Positions 18,417 through 26,047 of a DNA stretch of 59,490 nt are shown here, one piece after another. Positions within the stretch are counted from its first letter, which is position 1. The number at the start of each line of letters is the position of its first letter. Made by a program: the position numbers and the translations under genes. The DNA comes from an uncultured Eudoraea sp. (GTDB lineage: Bacteria > Bacteroidota > Bacteroidia > Flavobacteriales > Flavobacteriaceae), in the NCBI RefSeq assembly GCF_947258525.1, contig NZ_CAMYIP010000192.1, forward strand, positions 1 through 59,490, written 5' to 3'. The notes below the pieces were generated by a model. It saw only the letters and a list, made by a program, of their open reading frames with translations. It did no database searches and had not been told where the DNA came from.

Positions 18417-19021
18417 TGACACTGTTTTTCAAAATAATCTCTTATTTATTTCATCCCATTTTTGTTCCCATTGCAGGAACCATAACCTATTTTGTTATAA
18501 CCCCTAAGTACAGCCCCTTAGAACTTCAAAGTGGCAACATTTTACCCATATTTATACTAACAGTTATCATACCCATTATTAGCTTTCTTATATTGAAAAA
18601 TCTGGGGGTGGTAAATTCAATTTTTTTACCGGGAACAAATGAACGCAAATATCCATTAATTATCCAAATTGCTTTACTCCTGATGATAGTAATAAAGGTA
18701 ATTCCTAATAATTACACGCTGGAAGTGAATTATTACTTTGTGGGATTGCTCAGCGCCACTATTGCTTGCCTATTTTTAATTTTTCTTAGATTTAGAACCA
18801 GTTTACATATGGCAGGCATGGGTAGCTATCTTATGTTTTTGATAGCTCTAAGTATTCATTTTGAAATAAATATTACTATTGCAATAAGCCTTTTTACCCT
18901 ATTGACAGGTCTTCTGGCTACCGCCAGGCTTTATCTAAATAGACATAGCAGGGCGGAAGTATTAATTGGTTTTCTAATTGGATTTGGGTCACAATTAATG
19001 ACTATCAAATTCTGGCTTTAG
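18416..19021 (+). CDS. Polytopic membrane protein, PAP2-like remnant motifs
   Basis: Starting at the ATG that overlaps the rpoN TGA, the product has 201 residues and about six membrane spans. The C-terminal stretch ARLYLNRHSRAEVLIGFLIG resembles the third phosphatase motif of PAP2 lipid phosphatases (SRxYLxxHxxxDVLxGxxxG), with Ala-Glu where the family has the catalytic-site Asp, and FLPGTNERKYPL lies where a cytosolic loop would be. I infer a degenerate PAP2 relative; activity is doubtful. Tight coupling to rpoN suggests shared expression rather than a shared function. It is convergent with the PorT-like gene, three bases away. Confidence 0.65.
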   Translation: MTLFFKIISYLFHPIFVPIAGTITYFVITPKYSPLELQSGNILPIFILTVIIPIISFLILKNLGVVNSIFLPGTNERKYPLIIQIALLLMIVIKVIPNNYTLEVNYYFVGLLSATIACLFLIFLRFRTSLHMAGMGSYLMFLIALSIHFEINITIAISLFTLLTGLLATARLYLNRHSRAEVLIGFLIGFGSQLMTIKFWL

Positions 19022-19023
19022 TA

Positions 19024-19707
19024 TTAAAGGATATAAAAGATAATTCCTATTCGTAAAGGTCTAAACTCAATTGATTCTCCCTCTACTGTATTTACATTAT
19101 CGTTGAACAAATTACTAAGTGCGTAATAAGCATGTACATTAACGGTGCTATAACCAAAATTAAGCATAAGACCATATCTAAATTTACGGATATCAGTATT
19201 ATTAAATGATATTTTAGCAGTGTTAGAAACAAACTTTGATCTACTGCTCACAACATAACCTAATTTCATTCCCGCATAAATGCGCCAAAATTTATAATCA
19301 CTTGGTGTAGATGTGCGCCATCTGATTTCAATGGGCATTTCTATAACATGCGAATCTAATTTATTTCGCTTATACGATATATCAGAATCAAGTACAATAT
19401 ATTCTAAACCATTTTCTGTTTCATCAACGAATAAGTTGGAATAATAGTTATTATATGCATAACCGAGTCCCACGCCTATTGCAAAATTTCTACGCCTGTT
19501 TAATGGCAGATCTTTTATAAATCCTCCCATTAAGCCATAAGAAAAATTACTCTGAGTAACTCCATCAGGTTTGTTTAAGATAATATTATAGGTTATGCCA
19601 AGGTAAAATTGATCCTCAAGGTATTTAAGGTCTTCTACTACGGCTTTCTCCTGCGCACAAAGATTAATTGTGAAACCTAAAATTAAAAAAAGTACATGGC
19701 GTTGCAT
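19024..19707 (-). CDS. PorT-like outer-membrane beta-barrel protein
   Basis: The 227-residue protein has a cleavable signal peptide (ending LCAQ) and alternating beta strands typical of an 8-stranded barrel, ending in the aromatic-terminated strand RIGIIFYIL. The FYLGITYNIILN start, the GGFIKDLPLNRRRNFAIGVGLGY strands and FKVSNT-like loops resemble the PorT/SprT family of the type IX secretion apparatus. The true SprT is usually beside ubiE, so this may be a paralogue. It lies downstream of the Exb operon but beyond its terminator. Confidence 0.7.
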   Translation of the reverse strand: MQRHVLFLILGFTINLCAQEKAVVEDLKYLEDQFYLGITYNIILNKPDGVTQSNFSYGLMGGFIKDLPLNRRRNFAIGVGLGYAYNNYYSNLFVDETENGLEYIVLDSDISYKRNKLDSHVIEMPIEIRWRTSTPSDYKFWRIYAGMKLGYVVSSRSKFVSNTAKISFNNTDIRKFRYGLMLNFGYSTVNVHAYYALSNLFNDNVNTVEGESIEFRPLRIGIIFYIL

Positions 19708-19744
19708 AGGACTTTAAAGGTAAATAATAAACGAAACCAAGAGC

Positions 19745-19785
19745 AAAAAAAAAGTGCTTCAAAATAAATTTTGAAGCACTTTTTA
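19745..19785 (-). terminator. Intrinsic terminator of the ExbB/ExbD operon
   Basis: AAAAAAGTGCTTCAAAA pairs with TTTTGAAGCACTTTTTT around a TAAA loop. Read on the minus strand it ends in a long T run directly after the last exbD gene, so it closes the operon and separates the PorT-like gene. Confidence 0.9.
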
Positions 19786-19813
19786 CAATTAATTAAGTAT
19801 GAAAGTTAATTCT

Positions 19814-20296
19814 TTACTGCAAATTTCTGAAAGCATCCCCTTCGTAGGTTGTATAATTAACCTTCAGAGCGTTTACTTTACGCAACTCTAGTTTTATATC
19901 TGATATAAGACCCATATTTGCGTTTTTATCTACTTTAAGAGCAGTAGTCAGAACATTCTGTAATTCCTGCGCCTTTTTAGCCCTCTCCATCAAAATAAAA
20001 TCTCCAACTTCAGAAACATTGGCAAATTTATCATTCAGTTGAATTTTTGGTTCAGTTCCAAAGACCTTCTGATATTCTCGTGTAGGTTTCCCCACATAGA
20101 TATACAGTACCCTATCCTTTTTTTCCAACTTCTTAACCTCACTTGCATTTGGCAAGGTATTCTGAACCATTAATGAGCTGTCTTTCATAACGGTTACCGT
20201 CATAAAGAAGAACAATAGCATAAAAACAATATCGGGCAAGGAAGCCGTAGATACTGCGGGTAAATCCCCATCTTTTTTCTTATTAAATTTTGCCAT
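19814..20296 (-). CDS. ExbD/TolR family energising protein (distal copy)
   Basis: The 160-residue protein has a short cytosolic N-terminus, one membrane span with the proton-carrying Asp at residue 22 in LPDIVFMLLFFFMTVT, and a periplasmic domain. It pairs with ExbB to couple the proton gradient to TonB-type transporters. The domain ends in ALKVNYTTYEGDAFRNLQ. It lies 20 bases downstream of the longer exbD and is the last gene of the operon. The two ExbD proteins differ clearly in sequence and probably form a heteromeric motor. Confidence 0.92.
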   Translation of the reverse strand: MAKFNKKKDGDLPAVSTASLPDIVFMLLFFFMTVTVMKDSSLMVQNTLPNASEVKKLEKKDRVLYIYVGKPTREYQKVFGTEPKIQLNDKFANVSEVGDFILMERAKKAQELQNVLTTALKVDKNANMGLISDIKLELRKVNALKVNYTTYEGDAFRNLQ

Positions 20297-20316
20297 AATT
20301 ATAACTTAGCTCCAGG

Positions 20317-20925
20317 TTAATTACTAGTTGATGTTTCTGCCTCAGATAATTTTTGAGGAAAGAGTCCCTGTATTTTCTGAACCTTTTCTTTTAAATCATC
20401 TCTAACACGGGAAGGTGTTTCAGGATTTAAAAATTCTGATTCCATTTCTGTGAAATTTCTTCCATACAGACGCTGTCCTTCTCTATTTCGAAGATCATTA
20501 TACGCACCTACCAATTCATTTTGAACAGTAATATACGTACCATAGCTCGTTTCCCTGTCATTTTTTAGCGATATAATTGCTTTTGTAGGATTATCCGAAG
20601 AACTTGCATCTTTTTTACCCTTACAATAATTGCAAGTTCCATCACCTCCATTATCGAGAAATTCAATAGCTCTTCCTCTGAGTTGTTTAAGATCAAGTAA
20701 TTCTTCTTCAACCAGCAACTGACCATTTTTATTGATATTTACAGTAAAAATGTTCTTTTGTTTAATTACAACGTCCGTATCTGGCGGCTCCATTGGCGGA
20801 AGCATCCTGTCTAACCCTGCATCTGTTTCTATAGTAGTAGTTACTAAGAAAAAAATGAGTAGTAAGAAGGCAATGTCTGCCATAGATCCTGCATTAACTT
20901 CTGGTGGTCCTCCTCTTCTAGGCAT
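20317..20925 (-). CDS. ExbD/TolR family energising protein with periplasmic CxxC insertion
   Basis: The 202-residue ExbD has the membrane helix SMADIAFLLLIFFLVTT with the key Asp at residue 17, then a periplasmic domain interrupted by an insertion GTCNYCKG with Cys98 and Cys101. Usual ExbD is about 140 residues. The CxxC pair could form a disulfide or bind metal; I infer no more. The N-terminus MPRRGGPPEVNAGSM is typical for Bacteroidota ExbD. The start lies 12 bases after the upstream gene's stop. Confidence 0.92.
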   Translation of the reverse strand: MPRRGGPPEVNAGSMADIAFLLLIFFLVTTTIETDAGLDRMLPPMEPPDTDVVIKQKNIFTVNINKNGQLLVEEELLDLKQLRGRAIEFLDNGGDGTCNYCKGKKDASSSDNPTKAIISLKNDRETSYGTYITVQNELVGAYNDLRNREGQRLYGRNFTEMESEFLNPETPSRVRDDLKEKVQKIQGLFPQKLSEAETSTSN

Positions 20926-20937
20926 AGCTTAAATGTT

Positions 20938-21381
20938 TTATTTGTTTGTCATTTTCTTGAATGCACCCAAGGCCATAGCTACAATAGCTATAAGGACAAG
21001 GAGAAAAAACATATTGAGACCAGTCCCAATTCTTCTTATCGTAGTTTCTGAAGTTGCAATACCCCTATTGGCCATTTCTTCAATACTAACATCCGTGCCA
21101 CTTGCAAGAATATAAGAAAAAATAACCACCAGTACAAATCCACCGGTAACCATTAGGGTTTTTTTCAGACTTTGAGGATTCGCAAATAAACCCTTAATCG
21201 TAAATACAAGACTAACAGCTACCGCTATTCCCAACAAAATATATGTAATAATAAACATAAAATTCATTGCTGCACTTCCCACTGCTTCTGAAGCAGGGAC
21301 ATCTCTTCCTGGTAGTTGGTACCAGAGTATAGCGGATAACACTCCTAAAACAACCAATACTATTTTAACAATTTTATTCAT
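20938..21381 (-). CDS. Exb-operon membrane protein of unknown function
   Basis: The 147-residue protein has four hydrophobic spans (about 4-20, 40-64, 77-97 and 121-141). I do not recognise a named family, but a gene of this kind between exbB and exbD is, from memory, a fixed feature of Bacteroidota Exb clusters. It carries an exposed loop SGTDVSIEEMANRGIATSET between spans 3 and 4. Position between ExbB and the ExbD pair suggests an accessory part of the motor. Gaps to neighbours are 12 and 24 bases, so it is in the operon. Confidence 0.8.
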   Translation of the reverse strand: MNKIVKIVLVVLGVLSAILWYQLPGRDVPASEAVGSAAMNFMFIITYILLGIAVAVSLVFTIKGLFANPQSLKKTLMVTGGFVLVVIFSYILASGTDVSIEEMANRGIATSETTIRRIGTGLNMFFLLVLIAIVAMALGAFKKMTNK

Positions 21382-21405
21382 AATATGTATTATTTAGTGA
21401 GCGAT

Positions 21406-22191
21406 TTATTTTTTGTGGTCCACCAACATATCGATCAATGTGATCGAAGAGTCTTCCATGTCATTTACAATAGTATCTATTTTTGCAATAATATAATTAT
21501 AAAAAATTTGAAGAATAATAGCCGTTATCAAACCAAAAACCGTGGTTAATAATGCAACCTGAATATCCCCCGCGATTAATGAGGCACTAAGGTTACCTAC
21601 GGCGCTAATCTTTTGGAAGGCCTGAATCATACCAATTACCGTTCCCATGAATCCTAACATAGGAGCAATAGCGATAAATAAAGACAACCAGGAAACATTT
21701 TTCTCTAATTGACCCATCTGAACACCACCGTAAGCAACAACCGCCTTTTCGGCTGATTCGATACTTTCACCTGCTCTATCTAAACCTTGGTAATATATAG
21801 ACGCAACCGGCCCTTTGGTATTTCTGCAAACCTCCTTTGCAGCTTCGACACCACCTGATGCAAGAGCATCTTCTACTTGTTGCTTCAATTTTGTAGTATT
21901 GGTGCTTGCCATATTCAAATAAATGATTCTTTCAATGGCAACAGCCAAACCTAAAATCAAACATAATAGAACAATCCCCATAAAACCAGCTCCTCCTTGA
22001 ATGAACTGCTCTTTTAAAACCTGGGTGAAACCTTTAGCTGTTTCTTCTGCAGCTTCTTCTTGAAGCATTATCGCAGCATTAGCTACCGTTGCTGATAAAT
22101 TGGAAACTATTGCGTTTGCTTTTGCGCTTACCGTATTTGTGTTTAGAACAAATAACCCAGCCATTGCCAGGATCGTAAATAATCTTTTCAT
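21406..22191 (-). CDS. exbB: ExbB/TolQ/MotA proton-channel family protein
   Basis: The 261-residue protein opens with a hydrophobic segment resembling a signal peptide (MKRLFTILAMAGLFVLNT, then VSAKA), then the first channel helix (GGAGFMGIVLLCLILGLAVAIERI), a cytosolic domain, and two helices including WLSLFIAIAPMLGFMGTVIGMI and the GLITAIILQIFYNYI segment. These are the ExbB channel helices that hold the ExbD Asp. It is the first gene of a four-gene operon. A near-consensus box TATCTTTA lies 36-43 bases upstream on the minus strand. Confidence 0.92.
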   Translation of the reverse strand: MKRLFTILAMAGLFVLNTNTVSAKANAIVSNLSATVANAAIMLQEEAAEETAKGFTQVLKEQFIQGGAGFMGIVLLCLILGLAVAIERIIYLNMASTNTTKLKQQVEDALASGGVEAAKEVCRNTKGPVASIYYQGLDRAGESIESAEKAVVAYGGVQMGQLEKNVSWLSLFIAIAPMLGFMGTVIGMIQAFQKISAVGNLSASLIAGDIQVALLTTVFGLITAIILQIFYNYIIAKIDTIVNDMEDSSITLIDMLVDHKK

Positions 22192-22272
22192 TTCTTTCAG
22201 ACTTAAATTTAGTTAGTTAATAGGGTTAAAGATAAAAAAAAAATACAATTAAAAAATTAAATCTTTGCACTA

Positions 22273-23460
22273 TTAGGAGGCTGCTTTAATCGAATTTGAC
22301 AATTCCTTCCTATCAGAGTTAAAAATGTTGAATTTGGTTCTGCTATGTACAAAATATTTTTTTGTTTCTGGCAGAGAGGAAGGGATTCGAACCCTCGATA
22401 CACTTTTGAAAAAAACTTTCAGAACTTTATTTTGGGTCAATTCTCCTCTTATAGAAGTTTCAAAAATTGTTCTGAATGATTTATGTGATACGCTGCTGCC
22501 TAAAAGGTACATAAGTTTGGTGATAGCCGCTTCGGAAGTGATATCTCCTCCATCTATAAGATTCATTTTCCTGAGTTCTTCACTTGTACTATATCTGCCC
22601 ATAATTACTGAACCGCCTGAACATTGAGTTACATTTACAATATGCAAGCCTTTTTTTATAGCTTCCTTCATATCTGACAACAACCACGGATCAGTAGGGG
22701 CATTACCTGCGCCATAAGTCTCAAGAACTAATGCTTTTAAATTGGGAATGTTCAGTATTCCCCGAAGCAATTCGCGACTAAAACCCGGAAAGAGTTTAAA
22801 AATTGCAACATTGGTGTCCATAGTCTTATGGGCAGTAAACTTTTTCTTTTTTTGATCTTTTAAAAGATAATTATGATTGATCTTTAAATGAACACCAGAT
22901 TCTACCAGAGGAGGAAAGTTTAAAGAGGTAAACGCCTGAAAGTGCTCGGCATTAATTTTAGTAGTTCTGTTGGCCCGGTATAACTTATATTCAAAATACA
23001 GACAAACCTCCTGTATTACCGGTTGGTTGTTTTCCTGCAAGGCAGCTATTTGGATGGAGGTGATTAGATTTTCCTTAGCGTCAGTGCGGAGATCTCCAAT
23101 AGGCAATTGTGAACCTGTAAAAATCACTGGTTTACGGAGATTTTCAAGCATATAACTCAAAGCCGATGAAGAGTAGCTCATAGTATCACTGCCGTGGAGT
23201 ACAACAAACCCGTCATAGTCGTCGTAATGCTTTTCAATTATAGTAGCTATATACGCCCAATGCTTAGGGTTCATGTTGGAGGAGTCTATTGGTTTTTTAA
23301 ATGATATACTTTCAATATTACAATCCAACTGGCTTAATTCGGGGATATTACTGACTAACTTCTTAAAGTTAAAAGCTTTTAAAGTTCCCGAAGAGTAGTC
23401 TTTTATCATTCCTATTGTACCTCCGGTATAGATAAGTAATATGCTAACTTTTTTGCTCAT
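22273..23460 (-). CDS. ansA: Type I L-asparaginase with an abnormal 52-residue C-terminal tail
   Basis: The first 343 residues are a normal type I (cytosolic) asparaginase: YTGGTIGMI holds the nucleophile Thr15, LHGSDTMSYSSSAL the second catalytic pair (Ser91-Asp92), and the domain closes at SIRGELTQ. The family usually ends here. The frame instead runs on for 52 residues, part of which (SVSRVRIPSSLP) is the familiar translation of a tRNA T-arm, because the DNA at 22369-22403 is a tRNA-Ser 3' end. The tail is therefore likely to be an accident of a lost stop codon. The enzyme core looks intact. TatD is 63 bases upstream on the same strand. Confidence 0.9.
   Translation of the reverse strand: MSKKVSILLIYTGGTIGMIKDYSSGTLKAFNFKKLVSNIPELSQLDCNIESISFKKPIDSSNMNPKHWAYIATIIEKHYDDYDGFVVLHGSDTMSYSSSALSYMLENLRKPVIFTGSQLPIGDLRTDAKENLITSIQIAALQENNQPVIQEVCLYFEYKLYRANRTTKINAEHFQAFTSLNFPPLVESGVHLKINHNYLLKDQKKKKFTAHKTMDTNVAIFKLFPGFSRELLRGILNIPNLKALVLETYGAGNAPTDPWLLSDMKEAIKKGLHIVNVTQCSGGSVIMGRYSTSEELRKMNLIDGGDITSEAAITKLMYLLGSSVSHKSFRTIFETSIRGELTQNKVLKVFFKSVSRVRIPSSLPETKKYFVHSRTKFNIFNSDRKELSNSIKAAS
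22369..22403 (-). pseudogene. tRNA-Ser 3' fragment (T-arm, acceptor strand and CCA)
   Basis: On the minus strand the sequence reads GTGTATC, then T-arm GAGGG-TTCGAAT-CCCTT, acceptor 3' strand CCTCTCT, discriminator G and an encoded CCA. This is the 3' third of a Flavobacteriia-type tRNA-Ser. Searching the 200 bases on its 5' side by eye gives no matching GGAGAGG acceptor strand, D-arm or anticodon arm, so it is not a functional tRNA. tRNA 3' ends are the usual attachment sites of tyrosine-recombinase elements, so this may be an att-site scar. It lies inside the asparaginase reading frame. Confidence 0.75.
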
Positions 23461-23523
23461 TCAGTAAATTTATGATTTGTTGTATGTAATTCGAACAATA
23501 TCCCTGTTTTATCTCTATAAGCT

Positions 23524-24291
23524 TTAAATACCAAACACCTCTTTTGAATTCTGCGTTGTAATATCGGCAATCAGCTTTTCATCCAAACCATAGATCTCTG
23601 AAAGTTTTTTTAGAACAAGCAGTAAGTATACACTTTCATTCCGTTTACCTCTGTAGGGCACAGGAGCCAGATAAGGACTATCTGTTTCCAAAACAATATG
23701 ATTCAAGTCTATTTTTTTTAAAAAAGTATCAATTTTACCGTTTTTAAAAGTCAATACCCCACCTATTCCCAGTTTCATGTTATAAGCCAATGCCTTTTTG
23801 GCTTGCTCTTCGGTGCCGGTAAAGCAGTGAAAAATTCCAAAAAGATCCTCTGATTTTTCCTCTTCGAGTACTTCAAAAATTTCATCGAATGAGTCTCTGC
23901 AATGAATGACTATGGGTAGGCCATATTTTTTCGCAAGTCCTATTTGGAATTTAAATGCCTCCCGTTGTTCATTTAAAAAAGTCTTGTCCCAATAGAGATC
24001 TATTCCGATCTCCCCTACTGCATAGAAATGTCTTTTTGATAACATAAGTTCAACATGTTTAAGCTCATCTTTATAATCTTCTTTAACATGCGTTGGGTGT
24101 AAACCCATCATCAGAAACATATTTTTAGGGTATTGCTTCTCAAGCTCTAACATGGATTGGGTATAGGCAGCATCAATAGATGGAATGAAAAAGCGTGTGA
24201 TACCATTATTTATGGCATTCTGTATAACTTCATCTCTATCCTCTTCAAAGGCTTCGCTGTATAAATGGGTATGGGTATCCGTTATTATCAT
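23524..24291 (-). CDS. tatD: TatD family metal-dependent DNase
   Basis: The 255-residue TIM-barrel protein has the complete TatD metal site: DTHTHLYSEAF at the N-terminus, VGEIGIDLYWD (Glu), PIVIHCRDSFDE (His), FHCFTGTEEQA (His) and LETDSPYLAPVPYRGKRNES (Asp). TatD enzymes are 3'-5' exonucleases acting in DNA repair or degradation. Length is typical. The -7 box TATTTTTG ends only five bases before the ATG, so the mRNA may be leaderless. It faces the retropepsin-like gene in a 40-base divergent region. Confidence 0.93.
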   Translation of the reverse strand: MIITDTHTHLYSEAFEEDRDEVIQNAINNGITRFFIPSIDAAYTQSMLELEKQYPKNMFLMMGLHPTHVKEDYKDELKHVELMLSKRHFYAVGEIGIDLYWDKTFLNEQREAFKFQIGLAKKYGLPIVIHCRDSFDEIFEVLEEEKSEDLFGIFHCFTGTEEQAKKALAYNMKLGIGGVLTFKNGKIDTFLKKIDLNHIVLETDSPYLAPVPYRGKRNESVYLLLVLKKLSEIYGLDEKLIADITTQNSKEVFGI

Positions 24292-24295
24292 AGAG

Positions 24296-24315
24296 CAAAA
24301 ATAGAATTATCTTTG
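24296..24315. promoter_or_regulatory. Divergent -7 boxes for tatD and the retropepsin-like gene
   Basis: On the minus strand TATTTTTG (24303-24296) and on the plus strand TATCTTTG (24308-24315) are back to back. The minus box lies five bases from the tatD ATG, the plus box 16 bases from the ATG at 24332. Confidence 0.5.
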
Positions 24316-24331
24316 TCAAAAAACATATTGG

Positions 24332-24793
24332 ATGAGTAATCTGAAAAAACTTTTAAAAAATAAAGGATATTCCAAAATTCCATTGATTCTAGGCGATACA
24401 AATCATTTAGAAGTTACCGCCAGTATTAATGGAGTGAACGGGCGTTTTATTTTAGACACTGGTGCTTCCAATACCTGTGTGGGGGTTGATAAAGCCAGTT
24501 ATTTTAAGCTTATCTCGAAAGACTCAGAAGTTAAAGCTGCCGGTGCCGGCGCTACTGATATGGAAACACTGGTTTCAGCAAAAAATAAAATTGAAATTGG
24601 CGAATGGAAAAAGACAAAACAACAGATAGTAATTTTTGACCTGGTACATGTTAATGAAGCTCTTATAGCACATAAGTCCCTGCCCGTCGACGGAATTATA
24701 GGGGCAGATATTCTAATAAAATGCAAGGCAGTAATTGACTATGCTTCCAAGAATCTATTTTTAAAAAATAATCTAGGTGATATACCCCTGTAA
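24332..24793 (+). CDS. Retropepsin-like aspartic protease (clan AA)
   Basis: The 153-residue protein has FILDTGASNTCV at residues 39-50, the D-T/S-G-A catalytic motif (Asp42), and the downstream hydrophobic ILIKCKAVIDYASK strand with the VDGIIGADIL motif that completes the retropepsin-like fold. A single catalytic motif means it would act as a dimer. No signal peptide is seen, so it is probably cytosolic. Similar lone bacterial proteins are known as clan AA aspartic proteases; substrate unknown. It ends six bases from the convergent sucB stop. Confidence 0.82.
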   Translation: MSNLKKLLKNKGYSKIPLILGDTNHLEVTASINGVNGRFILDTGASNTCVGVDKASYFKLISKDSEVKAAGAGATDMETLVSAKNKIEIGEWKKTKQQIVIFDLVHVNEALIAHKSLPVDGIIGADILIKCKAVIDYASKNLFLKNNLGDIPL

Positions 24794-24799
24794 ATATAT

Positions 24800-26023
24800 C
24801 TACAATTCCAGCGATTGTTCCACGTTGCCTTCCATTAACAATTCTACAGGATTTTCCAAAGCTTCTTTTACTTCAACCAGAAATCCTACTGATTCTTTAC
24901 CATCAATAATTCTATGATCATAAGATAATGCAACGTACATTATTGGAGCAATGACTATGGCCCCTTCTTTAACTATAGGCCGTTCTACAATATTGTGCAT
25001 GCCAAGAATACCGCTTTGAGGCGGATTTATTATTGGGGTCGATAACATTGAGCCAAAAACTCCACCATTAGAAATCGTAAAGGTACCTCCAGTCATTTCG
25101 TCTACGGTAATCTGTCCATCCCGCGCCCTTAAAGCAAGGCGTTTTACTTCTGCTTCTATACCCCTGAAAGTGAGATTTTCAGCATTTCTTATAACAGGCA
25201 CCATAAGACCTTTTGGGCCGGAAACGGCGATGCTTATATCGCAAAAATCGAAAGAGAGCATTTCTTTACCATCAATCATGGAATTTACTGAAGGGTACAT
25301 TTGTAAAGCTCTAATCACTGCCTTGGTAAAAAATGACATAAATCCGAGGCTTACATCATGTTTCTCTTTAAATATTTCTTTGTATTGTTTTCTCAATTCA
25401 AAAACTGCCGACATGTCTACCTCATTAAATGTAGTAAGCATGGCGGTTTCATTTTTAGCAGCTACCAGACGTTCCGCTACTTTACGCCTTAACATAGAAA
25501 GCTTAGTCCTGTGTTCTCCCCGTTTACCACCTGTAGGGCTCCCCATTGAAGGAACTGATTTAACTGCATCTTCTTTGGTAATCCTTCCATCCTTACCAGT
25601 GCCTTTTATACTTGCCGGATCAACACCTTTCTCATCAAGAATTTTTCTGGCAGCAGGCGAAGGTTGGCCCGTTGCATAGGACTTTTTTGCAACTTCCTCC
25701 TGAACTTTTTCTACTTGTTTAACAGTAACTTCTGTTTTCTCAACTTTAGTTTTTTCCTCTATTACTGCTACGCCTTCAGGTTTTTCCGCACTTGTATCTA
25801 TAAGGCATACGACCTCCCCAACGGCCACCGCATCTCCTTCTTCTGCTTTCAAGGTGATTGTACCGCTCTCTTCTGCAGGCAATTCCAGTGTAGCTTTATC
25901 AGAATCTACCTCAGCAATTGCCTGGTCCTTTTCAACATAGTCTCCATCGCTGACCAGCCATTCTGCTATTTCAACTTCGGTAATGGATTCACCCGGAGAT
26001 GGAACTTTCATTTCTAAAATCAT
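24800..26023 (-). CDS. sucB: Dihydrolipoyl succinyltransferase, E2 of 2-oxoglutarate dehydrogenase
   Basis: The 407-residue protein has an N-terminal lipoyl domain with the modified Lys43 in DSDKATLEL, a Lys/Val/Glu-rich linker (about 85-115), a peripheral subunit-binding domain (PAARKILDEKGVDPASIKG, about 122-155) and the acyltransferase domain ending in SYDHRIIDG with the catalytic His370 and Asp374. Length and the single lipoyl domain fit SucB rather than pyruvate E2. With sucA upstream it forms most of the 2-oxoglutarate dehydrogenase complex; E3 (lpd) is not in the window. Confidence 0.97.
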   Translation of the reverse strand: MILEMKVPSPGESITEVEIAEWLVSDGDYVEKDQAIAEVDSDKATLELPAEESGTITLKAEEGDAVAVGEVVCLIDTSAEKPEGVAVIEEKTKVEKTEVTVKQVEKVQEEVAKKSYATGQPSPAARKILDEKGVDPASIKGTGKDGRITKEDAVKSVPSMGSPTGGKRGEHRTKLSMLRRKVAERLVAAKNETAMLTTFNEVDMSAVFELRKQYKEIFKEKHDVSLGFMSFFTKAVIRALQMYPSVNSMIDGKEMLSFDFCDISIAVSGPKGLMVPVIRNAENLTFRGIEAEVKRLALRARDGQITVDEMTGGTFTISNGGVFGSMLSTPIINPPQSGILGMHNIVERPIVKEGAIVIAPIMYVALSYDHRIIDGKESVGFLVEVKEALENPVELLMEGNVEQSLEL

Positions 26024-26047
26024 GCCTAAACTTTTATAATGGTTTCT

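Noticed and set aside
22369-22450. A complete tRNA-Ser gene
   Set aside because: Only the T-arm and 3' acceptor are present; no anticodon arm, D-arm or 5' acceptor strand upstream.
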